From Sulfuriferula sp. (lineage in GTDB: Bacteria; Pseudomonadota; Gammaproteobacteria; Burkholderiales; Sulfuriferulaceae): a stretch of DNA of 5,806 bases. The translations under genes were made by a program, and so were the position numbers. The notes beneath the pieces were generated by a model. That model did not search any database and was not told the origin of the DNA. It saw only the letters and a list, made by a program, of their open reading frames with translations. This document shows, piece after piece, positions 1 through 5,806 of this stretch; positions within the stretch are counted from its first letter, which is position 1, and every line of letters begins with the position of its first letter. Location: assembly GCA_027311185.1 (NCBI GenBank), contig DAICZK010000095.1, positions 1-5,806 on the forward strand, written 5' to 3'.

Positions 1-915
1 GCCAGCCGAGGAGTTTTCGCGAGCACGAGTTTTTGGTACACGCCCATCCCGACGAACGTGACGCTAGACCCCAACTCAGCCAATTACGCCGCCGAGTTTC
101 AGCGCCAGGTCGCCGCGTATTACCAGGACGTAGACATCAACACCACCTCCTATGCAAGCCCCGTTTACACTGCCGACGCAACGACCCCGACCACTCGGGT
201 ACAGGTCTGGGACTGTCAGAACAAGGGCTACCTCGACCCGAACCTGCAGGCGCAATGGACCGCCGTGCCTATCCCATCCTATGCGACGCCCTCCGCCGGC
301 ACCGATGGCGAGATGACCGTCTACCAGCCTTCCACCAATACCCTGTGGGAATTCTGGCAGACGCGCCAGGTCAACGGCCAGTGGCAGGCATGCTGGGGCG
401 GGCAGATGACCAATGTATCGCAGAGCAACGGCATCTGGCAGGGCGGTTACGGCACCACCGCGACGGGACTGCCGTTCATGGGCGGCCAGGTGACTGCCGA
501 GGAACTCAAAAGCGGCGTGATCAACCATGCCATCGGCATCGCGCTGGTCGACCAGGCCGCGTATTCGGTGCTGTCGTGGCCGGCGCAACGTTCGGACGGC
601 TGGAACCCGACCAATGCCCCCAACCGCATCCCTGAAGGCACGCGCTTTCGCCTTGACCCCAGCATCAATGTCGATGCGCTCAACATGACGCCGGTGGGCA
701 AGATGATCGCCAAGGCCGCGCAAAAATACGGTTTCGTCGACTGGGATACGGCGGGCGCTATCTCCATCCGTTTCGAGAACTCGCTCTCGTATACGCAACT
801 CGGTCAGCCCGACCCTTACGTCGCGCTGTTCAATGGCGTGCCCAATTACGCGGTATTGAACGGCTTCCCCTGGGGCAGCCTGCAATTCCTGCCGGTGAAT
901 TACGGCAAACCCTGA
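1..915 (+). CDS. Unrecognised, probably exported protein (5' end outside window)
   Basis: The frame is open from base 1 and ends at TGA 913-915, giving 304 visible codons. The real start lies upstream: coding-like sequence (FWYTPIPTNV) precedes the GTG at 58, so that GTG is not the likely start. The protein is rich in W, Y, N, Q, T, G and P, has no hydrophobic membrane segment in the visible part, and has only two cysteines (codons at 214-216 and 391-393), which could form one disulfide. This composition resembles extracytoplasmic beta-rich proteins. Motifs that may help a search are VPIPSYATPSAGTDGEM (codons from about base 265), GYGTTATGLPFMGG (about 445), GVINHAIGIALV (about 514) and IPEGTRFRLDPS (about 628). 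I have a weak memory of similar uncharacterised proteins in soil bacteria including actinobacteria, but cannot name a family. It converges with yicC, 45 bp away, and has no visible link to the kinase cluster. That it is coding is well supported; its function is unknown. Confidence 0.8.
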   Translation, partial: ASRGVFASTSFWYTPIPTNVTLDPNSANYAAEFQRQVAAYYQDVDINTTSYASPVYTADATTPTTRVQVWDCQNKGYLDPNLQAQWTAVPIPSYATPSAGTDGEMTVYQPSTNTLWEFWQTRQVNGQWQACWGGQMTNVSQSNGIWQGGYGTTATGLPFMGGQVTAEELKSGVINHAIGIALVDQAAYSVLSWPAQRSDGWNPTNAPNRIPEGTRFRLDPSINVDALNMTPVGKMIAKAAQKYGFVDWDTAGAISIRFENSLSYTQLGQPDPYVALFNGVPNYAVLNGFPWGSLQFLPVNYGKP

Positions 916-931
916 GCGCTGAGCGACCAGC

Positions 932-956
932 CTGGGGCAGCCGTCCGGCGCCCCGG
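932..956. terminator. GC-rich hairpin between convergent genes, terminator-like but without a T tract
   Basis: In the 45-bp gap between the two convergent stop codons, 932-938 pairs with 950-956 (seven pairs, one of them a T-G wobble). An unpaired A at 939 is followed by a second stem, 940-942 with 947-949, closed by a four-base loop (GTCC). The stem core is GGGGC/GCCCC. No run of T follows on either strand, so it is not a classical intrinsic terminator. It could still stop or pause transcription from both sides, or protect the 3' ends of both mRNAs. The hairpin is seen directly; the role is inferred from its position. Confidence 0.45.
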
Positions 957-960
957 CGAG

Positions 961-1821
961 TCATTCGATATTCTGCACCTGTTCGCGCATCTGCTCGATA
1001 AGCACTTTCAGATTCATCGCTACACGAGTTGTCTCCACGCTGACGGATTTCGACCCTAACGTATTCGCCTCGCGATTGAGTTCTTGCATCATGAAATCGA
1101 GCTGCTTGCCGACCGCGCCTTCTTGCCGCAAAATCAGGCGTACGGCCTCGATATGCGCCCGCAGACGCGACAGCTCTTCGTCCACGTCTATTTTCTGGGC
1201 AAACAGTGCGAGTTCCTGCATCACCCTGTCGTCATCTGCATCCGCCATCAGGTCGAGATATCGCTGCCTGAGTTTTTGCTGATAGGCTGCGATCAATTGG
1301 GGCAAGTACGGCGCAATCTCGACAATCTGCAATTCCATGCTATCAAGCCGGGTTGACAGGTAATCGGCGAGCTTCGCCCCCTCTCTTTGGCGGCTTGCCG
1401 CAAATGCGGACAAAGCCTGATCGAGCAGTGCGAGACTAGCCTCCTGCAGACCTGGCTGCTCGATCTGCGGCGGGAGCATTCCCGGCCAATGCAGCACTTC
1501 TGCCGCCGTGAAGGGCGCCACATCGGGCAGATGCTGCCGGATTTGCAGCAACCATTGCGCCAACTGCTCGAGCAAGCCGGAATTCAGTTGTACGTCGCCA
1601 GCCGACTTGGCTGCCGGGCTCAACGCAATACGACACTCCAGCTTACCTCGAACAACGCGCCCCCGAATGCGCTCGCGCAGCACGGATTCTATCGGACGCA
1701 ACTCATCGCCGCCGCGCAATACGATTTCCAGATAACGGGAATTCACAGCTCGCAAATCCAGACTTAAATGCTGACCGGCGAATTCGCCCCTTACCGCCGC
1801 ATAACCTGTCATACTATTCAT
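961..1821 (-). CDS. yicC: YicC/YloC family endoribonuclease
   Basis: Encodes 286 residues, close to the usual YicC length (about 290). The N-terminal YicC-like domain carries the family opening MNSMTGYA and then RAVNSRYLE (about 24-32). The C-terminal DUF1732 domain ends with the hallmark QELNREANTLGSKS (246-259) and IEQMREQVQNIE at the extreme C-terminus. Members in E. coli and B. subtilis (YloC) are reported to be single-strand-directed endoribonucleases affecting RNA turnover; that is family knowledge, not visible here. Start choice: ATG at 1821 gives the family-typical N-terminus. A GTG directly before it, at 1824, would add one Met; both lie within reach of the AAAGGG at 1831-1836. The gene is divergent from the kinase cluster and convergent with the left-edge gene. 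In many bacteria yicC sits near rph or gmk, which fits this neighbourhood. Confidence 0.96.
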   Translation of the reverse strand: MNSMTGYAAVRGEFAGQHLSLDLRAVNSRYLEIVLRGGDELRPIESVLRERIRGRVVRGKLECRIALSPAAKSAGDVQLNSGLLEQLAQWLLQIRQHLPDVAPFTAAEVLHWPGMLPPQIEQPGLQEASLALLDQALSAFAASRQREGAKLADYLSTRLDSMELQIVEIAPYLPQLIAAYQQKLRQRYLDLMADADDDRVMQELALFAQKIDVDEELSRLRAHIEAVRLILRQEGAVGKQLDFMMQELNREANTLGSKSVSVETTRVAMNLKVLIEQMREQVQNIE

Positions 1822-1830
1822 CACTAAATA

Positions 1831-1836
1831 CCCTTT
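1831..1836 (-). promoter_or_regulatory. Ribosome binding site of yicC
   Basis: On the minus strand this reads AAAGGG. It lies 9 bases from the ATG at 1821 and 6 bases from the GTG at 1824, so it supports initiation at either of the two adjacent codons. It directly abuts the inverted repeat at 1837-1851. Confidence 0.6.
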
Positions 1837-1851
1837 ACTTTATGTTAAAGT
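1837..1851. promoter_or_regulatory. Perfect 6-bp inverted repeat in the divergent yicC/kinase intergenic region
   Basis: The sequence ACTTTA-TGT-TAAAGT has two perfect 6-base arms around a 3-base centre, in a gap of only 46 bp between two divergent starts. It could be an operator for a dimeric regulator acting on both directions, or a small hairpin in the yicC leader next to its ribosome binding site. TATGTT (1841-1846) inside it could also serve as a -10 element for the kinase cluster, but the upstream -35 match (TTCATC, 1817-1822) is poor. A second weak pair is TTCACA (1863-1868) and GATATA (1886-1891), 17 bases apart, which would sit downstream of the first kinase ATG. The repeat is seen; any regulatory role is inference. 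Confidence 0.3.
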
Positions 1852-1867
1852 GGCCTGACAAATTCAC

Positions 1868-2839
1868 ATGGATTCGTCAAGTCACGATATACGCTGCATG
1901 TCTGCCCAATCTAATCACGCCCTACCCAATGGTTACCAGCTCATGGATTACCGCATCGTACGCAAAATCGGCGGCGGCGGTTTCAGTCTGGTTTATCTGG
2001 CCTATGACGTCAACGATCGGGCGGTCGCAATCAAGGAATACCTTCCGGCCAATCTGGTGCGGCGCGGCGAGAACGATGCGGTCGTGCCCATCACCGACGC
2101 CAACCTCCAGTCTTTCCGCTACGGCATGCGTTTCTTTTTCGAAGAAGGCCGCTCTCTTGCGCGCATTCTGCACCCTAATGTGGTTCGCGTGGAAAACTTT
2201 TTTCGCGCGAACGACACGGTCTACATGGTCATGCGCTATGAACGCGGAAAGACCTTACAGGAATACATACGATCGCACCGTGTCGAGATACGCGAATCGT
2301 TCCTGCGCCGCATATTTGCCGAACTGCTAAACGGCCTGCGCGAAGTTCACACGCAAAAACTGCTGCATCTGGATATCAAGCCGTCCAACATTTACATCCG
2401 CATGGACGGTTCGCCCGTGCTGATCGATTTCGGTGCGGCCCGCCAAACCATCGCGACCGAACAACCCAAGCTGATGTCCATGTACACTCCGGGATTCGCC
2501 GCCCCGGAACAGTACACAGACCCGACCCTGCTGGGGCCATGGACCGACATTTACAGCGTAGGGGCGACCATGTATGCGTGCCTGGCGGGCGGCGCGCCGG
2601 CGGCTGCCGACGCCCGTCTCACCAACGACAAACTTTTGCCAGCCGTTAAATCGTGGCGCGGCAAATATGCCCCCGAGCTGCTCGCAATTATAGACGCCTG
2701 CCTGCAACTCGACCATCTGGCGCGCCCGCAGAGCGTTTTCGCGCTGCAAAAGGCCATCATGGAAACGACGGATCTGATTATCAAGCCGCCCACACTGCTG
2801 AAGAGTATCCGCAATACCTTATACAAAGATATTTTCTAA
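1868..2839 (+). CDS. Hanks-type (eukaryotic-like) Ser/Thr protein kinase, soluble, kinase domain only
   Basis: Encodes 323 residues, nearly all one kinase domain (about 28-295). Motifs in order: glycine-rich loop IGGGGFSLVY (34-43), ATP-anchoring Lys in VAIK (K56), helix-C Glu (probably E93) before LHPNVV, catalytic loop LLHLDIKPSN (D169, K171, N174), metal-binding DFG (187-189), APE (212-214) followed by QY, the helix-F Asp in TDIYSVG (D227), and the late conserved Arg (R286). The residue before the catalytic Asp is Leu (HLD instead of HRD), so this is a non-RD kinase. The key catalytic residues are present, so activity is expected. There is no transmembrane, PASTA or other sensor domain, only a short basic tail (about 300-323). 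Start: ATG 1868 is taken as longest, but no good ribosome site precedes it. ATG 1898 (MSAQSNHALPNGYQL) is a serious alternative, giving 313 residues. The phosphatase gene follows after 19 bp and is its likely antagonist. Substrates are unknown. Confidence 0.93.
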   Translation: MDSSSHDIRCMSAQSNHALPNGYQLMDYRIVRKIGGGGFSLVYLAYDVNDRAVAIKEYLPANLVRRGENDAVVPITDANLQSFRYGMRFFFEEGRSLARILHPNVVRVENFFRANDTVYMVMRYERGKTLQEYIRSHRVEIRESFLRRIFAELLNGLREVHTQKLLHLDIKPSNIYIRMDGSPVLIDFGAARQTIATEQPKLMSMYTPGFAAPEQYTDPTLLGPWTDIYSVGATMYACLAGGAPAAADARLTNDKLLPAVKSWRGKYAPELLAIIDACLQLDHLARPQSVFALQKAIMETTDLIIKPPTLLKSIRNTLYKDIF

Positions 2840-2858
2840 ATATTTCAGGACCTGCGCC

Positions 2859-3767
2859 ATGCGTTTTTCTATCTATCAAGCCAGCCGCCAAGGCGGACGC
2901 CGCTACAATCAGGATCGTATCGCCTATTCCTATAGCCGCGACGCGTTACTGATGGTGATTGCCGATGGCATGGGCGGACATTTACACGGCGAAATCGCGG
3001 CTCAGCTCACCGTTAAAATCCTCGCCGAGGCGTTCCAGCGGCACACACGCCCCAAACTGCGTGATCCGACCAGCTTCCTGTATGGCGCGATACAGCGGGC
3101 GCACGACTCCATCAACGATTACGCGCGCAAGGAAAATCTGGCCGAAGCCCCACACACAACCTGTGTCGCCTGCGTGATTCAGGACGATACCGCATGGTGG
3201 GCGCATGTCGGCGATTCGCGGCTCTATCTGTTCAGCGACAACGGTCTGGTCAGCCGCACTCACGATCACTCGACGGTGCAGCAACTTTGCGATGAGGGTT
3301 TAATCACCGAAGAGGAGATGAAAAACCACGCGGAGCGCAACAAGGTTTATAATTGCCTGGGCGGTTATCTGGTGCCGGAAATCGAATTATCGCGACCTAT
3401 TCCGTTGACCGAACGGGACAATATCCTGATTTGCACGGACGGTTTATGGAGCCAGCTCACCACCGAGCAGATTGCAACAACGCTGAAACAGTTTCCACTG
3501 GCGCGCGCCATCGAGTTTCTCATGGATCACGCCGAACTGCGTGCAGGGCGGCACGGCGACAATCTGTCGGCGATCGGCGTAACCTGGGAATCGCATCAAG
3601 TTAACGACGGTCAGGCGGTTTCCACCGTCGCCATGCCAGTCAATACATTCACCACCAAAATGGATGTGTTCGTCCCCAGCGCTGCGGATCTCGCCGAAGA
3701 CGAGGTCGAGCGCGTCATCGCGGAAATACAGAACACGATCAAGAAATTCTCCGACGATAATCGATAA
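2859..3767 (+). CDS. PP2C-family (PPM) Ser/Thr protein phosphatase
   Basis: Encodes 302 residues. PP2C core motifs in order: RYNQDR (15-20, the NQD form of the usual NED/NQD motif), ADGMGGH with GE.A following (35-46), VGDSR (117-121), HDHS (135-138), CTDGLW (192-197) and GDNLS (233-237). The metal-binding aspartates D36, D194 and D234 are all present, so it should be a Mn/Mg-dependent phosphatase removing phosphate from Ser/Thr. The catalytic core ends near residue 243. A tail of about 60 residues follows, first rich in Thr/Val, then acidic and predicted helical (about 277-299); it has no motif I recognise. No signal peptide or membrane segment is seen, so it should be cytoplasmic. ATG 2859 is supported by AGGA at 2847-2850, 8 bases upstream. 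Lying 19 bp behind the kinase gene, it is most simply its antagonist, as in other bacterial PrpC/Stp-kinase pairs. Confidence 0.94.
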   Translation: MRFSIYQASRQGGRRYNQDRIAYSYSRDALLMVIADGMGGHLHGEIAAQLTVKILAEAFQRHTRPKLRDPTSFLYGAIQRAHDSINDYARKENLAEAPHTTCVACVIQDDTAWWAHVGDSRLYLFSDNGLVSRTHDHSTVQQLCDEGLITEEEMKNHAERNKVYNCLGGYLVPEIELSRPIPLTERDNILICTDGLWSQLTTEQIATTLKQFPLARAIEFLMDHAELRAGRHGDNLSAIGVTWESHQVNDGQAVSTVAMPVNTFTTKMDVFVPSAADLAEDEVERVIAEIQNTIKKFSDDNR

Positions 3768-3770
3768 GGA
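3766..3770 (+). promoter_or_regulatory. Ribosome binding site of rph overlapping the phosphatase stop codon
   Basis: AAGGA shares its first two bases with the TAA stop at 3765-3767 and lies 5 bases before the rph ATG. A ribosome terminating on the phosphatase would therefore cover it, which suggests translational coupling of rph to the phosphatase gene. Confidence 0.6.
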
Positions 3771-3775
3771 AACCC

Positions 3776-4492
3776 ATGCGACCCAACCAGCGACATCCCG
3801 CACAATTACGCGAAATCACCATCACGCGGCATTACACCAGACACGCCGAAGGTTCCGTACTCATATGCTGCGGCGATACGCAAGTCATCTGTACGGCAAG
3901 CCTGGAAGACAAGGTGCCCAACTTCCTCAAGGGTAAAAATCAGGGCTGGCTTACGGCCGAATATGGCATGTTGCCGCGCTCGACCCACACGCGCATGGAC
4001 CGGGAGGCCGCACGCGGCAAACAGTCCGGGCGTACGCAAGAGATACAGCGGCTGATCGGGCGCTCGTTGCGCGCCGCCATCGACCTCGATATGCTGGGCG
4101 AGCGCACCTTGCACATTGATTGCGATGTCATTCAGGCTGACGGCGGCACGCGCACCGCTGCAATCACCGGCGCCTTTGTCGCCACGCACGATGCGATTAG
4201 CCATTTGCTGCGGCAAGGGCTGCTAAGCACGACCCCGATACGCGATTTCGTCGCTGCGGTTTCGGTCGGCATTTATCAAGGCACACCGGTGCTGGATCTG
4301 GATTACGAAGAGGACGCCGCCTGCGACACCGACATGAACATAGTGATGACAGGCAACGGCGGTCTGGTCGAAGTGCAAGGCACCGCGGAAGGTGCGACCT
4401 ACAGCCGTCGCGAGCTCGACGCGCTGCTAGATCTGGCCGAGCAGGGCATCGCCCAGCTGATTACCTTGCAACATTCGGTGCTGGCCAGTTAA
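3776..4492 (+). CDS. rph: Ribonuclease PH (tRNA nucleotidyltransferase)
   Basis: Encodes 238 residues, the standard full length for RNase PH. The enzyme removes nucleotides 3' of the CCA end of tRNA precursors by phosphorolysis, using phosphate and releasing nucleoside diphosphates; it works as a hexameric ring. Visible signatures: opening [11 protein letters not shown] (2-12), [14 protein letters not shown] (57-70), [20 protein letters not shown] (81-100) with phosphate-binding R86, [13 protein letters not shown] (121-133) with G124/T125/R126, and [16 protein letters not shown] (173-188) with the catalytic-site acids D180 and D186. The C-terminus is intact, unlike the frameshifted gene of E. 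coli K-12. It starts 8 bp after the phosphatase and its stop overlaps the rdgB start by one base. The rph-rdgB order is common in bacteria. Confidence 0.98.
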   Translation: MRPNQRHPAQLREITITRHYTRHAEGSVLICCGDTQVICTASLEDKVPNFLKGKNQGWLTAEYGMLPRSTHTRMDREAARGKQSGRTQEIQRLIGRSLRAAIDLDMLGERTLHIDCDVIQADGGTRTAAITGAFVATHDAISHLLRQGLLSTTPIRDFVAAVSVGIYQGTPVLDLDYEEDAACDTDMNIVMTGNGGLVEVQGTAEGATYSRRELDALLDLAEQGIAQLITLQHSVLAS

Positions 4493-5076
4493 TGAATCGC
4501 AACCTCGTCATCGCCAGTGGCAACCTCGGCAAATTGCGCGAGATTGAGTCCGTGCTGTCGCCTCTGGGCTACACGCTGACGCCGCAATCGCATTATTCTA
4601 TCCCCGAGGCGGAGGAGCCGCATCCGACATTTATCGAAAACAGCATCGCAAAAGCCCGCCACGCCGCCAGGCTGAGCGGGATTGCCGCGCTGGCCGACGA
4701 TTCCGGTCTCTGCGTCGACGCCCTGGGCGGCGCACCCGGAGTCCATTCTGCGCGCTATGCAGGCGACCCCAGGTCGGATAGCGCCAATAACGCCAAGCTG
4801 ATCTCGGCTTTGCGCGGCGTCCCGCAGCGCAAAGCTTATTATTATTGCGTGGTGGTCTATCTGCGTCATGCCGACGACCCGCAGCCACTGATCGCCGAGG
4901 GACGCTGGCACGGCCAGATCATCGACGACGCGCGCGGCACCAACGGTTTTGGCTACGACCCGCATTTTTTCATTCCCCAACTGGGGCGGACTGCGGCGGA
5001 GCTGGAGCCAGCGGAAAAAAATGCGCAGAGCCATCGTGGGCTTGCCCTGGCAAAGCTCGCTACGCAACTTGCCTGA
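4492..5076 (+). CDS. rdgB: XTP/dITP pyrophosphatase (non-canonical purine NTPase, HAM1 family)
   Basis: Encodes 194 residues, typical for the family (about 195-200). It hydrolyses dITP, ITP and XTP to the monophosphate and pyrophosphate, keeping deaminated purines out of DNA and RNA. Motifs: substrate-binding SGNLGK (9-14), FIENSIAKA (47-55), ALADDSGLCVDALGGAPGVH (66-85) with the metal/catalytic acids D69-D70, SARYAG (86-91), GFGYDP (152-157), K176, and the C-terminal SHR (180-182) that contacts the base. The ATG overlaps the rph TAA (TAATG), and no ribosome site is seen in front, so translation is probably by re-initiation or coupling. All expected motifs are intact. Confidence 0.98.
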   Translation: MNRNLVIASGNLGKLREIESVLSPLGYTLTPQSHYSIPEAEEPHPTFIENSIAKARHAARLSGIAALADDSGLCVDALGGAPGVHSARYAGDPRSDSANNAKLISALRGVPQRKAYYYCVVVYLRHADDPQPLIAEGRWHGQIIDDARGTNGFGYDPHFFIPQLGRTAAELEPAEKNAQSHRGLALAKLATQLA

Positions 5077-5078
5077 TC

Positions 5079-5806
5079 ATGTCATTGGCCTATCCGCTTA
5101 CCTCTCTGCCGCCGCTATCGCTCTATATCCATATTCCGTGGTGCGTAAAAAAATGCCCTTATTGCGATTTTAACTCCCACAGCGCTCGTGGCGAAATCCC
5201 AGAACAACGTTATGTCGAAGCCCTGAGCCGCGACCTGGAAAGCGCATTGCCCTTGATCTGGGGCCGCAGCATCCACAGCATTTTTTTCGGCGGCGGCACA
5301 CCCAGCCTGTTTTCCGCTACGGCCATCGACCAGATCCTGGCAATGGTGCGCAGCCTGACCCGGCTTGAGTTTTTCGCCGAAGTCACGCTCGAAGCCAATC
5401 CCGGCACCGTCGAGGCGGCGCGATTTCGGGAATACAAAGCCGCCGGCATCAATCGCCTGTCGCTAGGCGTTCAAAGCTTCAACGCCGGGCATCTGCAGGC
5501 GCTCGGACGTATCCACGATGCGCACGAAGCGCACGACGCCGTTGCCATCGCGGCCGACATTTTCGACAACTACAATCTCGATTTAATGTATGCCCTGCCG
5601 CAGCAGACGCTCCGCGAAGCAAACCTGGATTTGACGGCGGCGTTGAGCTACCGGCCGCCGCATCTGTCGTGCTACCACCTCACGCTGGAGCCGAACACCC
5701 CATTTCACTCCCAGCCGCCCGACTTGCCCGACGACGACCTGTCCGCCGATATGCAGATCATGATAGAAGATCGCCTCGCTCTGGCCGGCTATCAGCACTA
5801 TGAGAC
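5079..5806 (+). CDS. hemW: Radical SAM protein HemW, heme chaperone (3' end outside window)
   Basis: An open frame starts at ATG 5079, 2 bp after the rdgB stop, and runs without a stop to the window end (242 full codons of about 380-400). The radical-SAM cluster motif is CVKKCPYC (C22, C26, C29) in LYIHIPWC...CDFNSH, followed by FFGGGTPS (69-76), LEANPGTVE (104-112), NRLSLGVQSF (125-134), the LGRIH segment (142-146) and NLDLMYALP (166-174). The cluster motif continues as YCDF without the extra Cys of the HemN motif CxxxCxFCxC, so this is HemW (formerly called HemN-like), not the coproporphyrinogen dehydrogenase HemN. HemW binds heme and is linked to heme delivery to respiratory proteins. The expected downstream HNxxYW heme-binding region is beyond the window. 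No ribosome site is evident before the ATG, so coupling to rdgB is likely. Confidence 0.96.
   Translation, partial: MSLAYPLTSLPPLSLYIHIPWCVKKCPYCDFNSHSARGEIPEQRYVEALSRDLESALPLIWGRSIHSIFFGGGTPSLFSATAIDQILAMVRSLTRLEFFAEVTLEANPGTVEAARFREYKAAGINRLSLGVQSFNAGHLQALGRIHDAHEAHDAVAIAADIFDNYNLDLMYALPQQTLREANLDLTAALSYRPPHLSCYHLTLEPNTPFHSQPPDLPDDDLSADMQIMIEDRLALAGYQHYE

Noticed and set aside
58..60. GTG at 58 as the true start of the left-edge gene
   Set aside because: The frame is open to base 1, the preceding codons read as normal protein sequence (FWYTPIPT), and no ribosome site lies before the GTG.
33..635. 200-codon plus-strand open frame overlapping the left-edge gene
   Set aside because: Its R/H/P/Q-rich product with no domain-like pattern is a frame shadow of the 1-915 gene.
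76..885. Long (269-codon) minus-strand open frame opposite the left-edge gene
   Set aside because: Its translation is rich in R, G and V with low complexity, as expected opposite a GC-rich coding frame. The plus frame has coherent motifs and runs in from the window edge.
1387..1767. 126-codon plus-strand open frame inside yicC
   Set aside because: It is antisense to a clear full-length YicC with family motifs at both ends and has no recognisable features of its own.
1856..1861. TTGTCA on the minus strand as a -35 element for yicC
   Set aside because: It matches 5 of 6 consensus bases, but at proper spacing the -10 would fall on TAAAGG/GTAAAG, a poor match that overlaps the yicC ribosome site.
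1868..3767. Kinase/phosphatase as the PpkA/PppA pair of a type VI secretion system
   Set aside because: No FHA-domain or other secretion gene is in the window and the kinase has no membrane or C-terminal extension. The neighbours are housekeeping genes.
5079..5806. hemN (oxygen-independent coproporphyrinogen III dehydrogenase)
   Set aside because: The cluster motif is CxxxCxYCDF without the fourth Cys found in HemN, and the rest follows the HemW pattern.

Overview
The window is a moderately GC-rich, gene-dense bacterial chromosome segment. The gene order and protein signatures suggest a betaproteobacterium. Something near Nitrosomonadales/Gallionellaceae is my best guess, from memory of similar yicC - kinase - PP2C - rph - rdgB - hemW neighbourhoods; no database search was possible. 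No rRNA, tRNA, CRISPR array, insertion sequence or long repeat was seen.

Layout. (1) Bases 1-915 (+) hold the 3' part of an unrecognised, probably secreted or surface protein. (2) Bases 916-960 separate two convergent genes and contain a strong GC-rich hairpin. (3) Bases 961-1821 (-) encode a YicC/YloC-type endoribonuclease. (4) Bases 1822-1867 form a short divergent intergenic region with a perfect 6-bp inverted repeat. (5) From 1868 to the window end (+) runs a very tight gene cluster: a Hanks-type Ser/Thr kinase, a PP2C-type phosphatase, RNase PH (rph), XTP/dITP pyrophosphatase (rdgB) and the first two thirds of the radical-SAM protein HemW. Gaps are 19 bp, 8 bp, a 1-bp overlap and 2 bp, so one transcript is likely.

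How they may work together. rph (tRNA 3'-end trimming), rdgB (nucleotide-pool cleaning), hemW (heme insertion) and the divergent yicC (RNA cleavage) are housekeeping genes for RNA, nucleotide and cofactor quality. The kinase and phosphatase look like an antagonistic writer/eraser pair, transcribed ahead of them. The kinase has no visible sensor or membrane domain. Whether this pair acts on the neighbouring enzymes is the main open question. All the families in the cluster are known. The only gene whose family I cannot name is the truncated one at the left edge.
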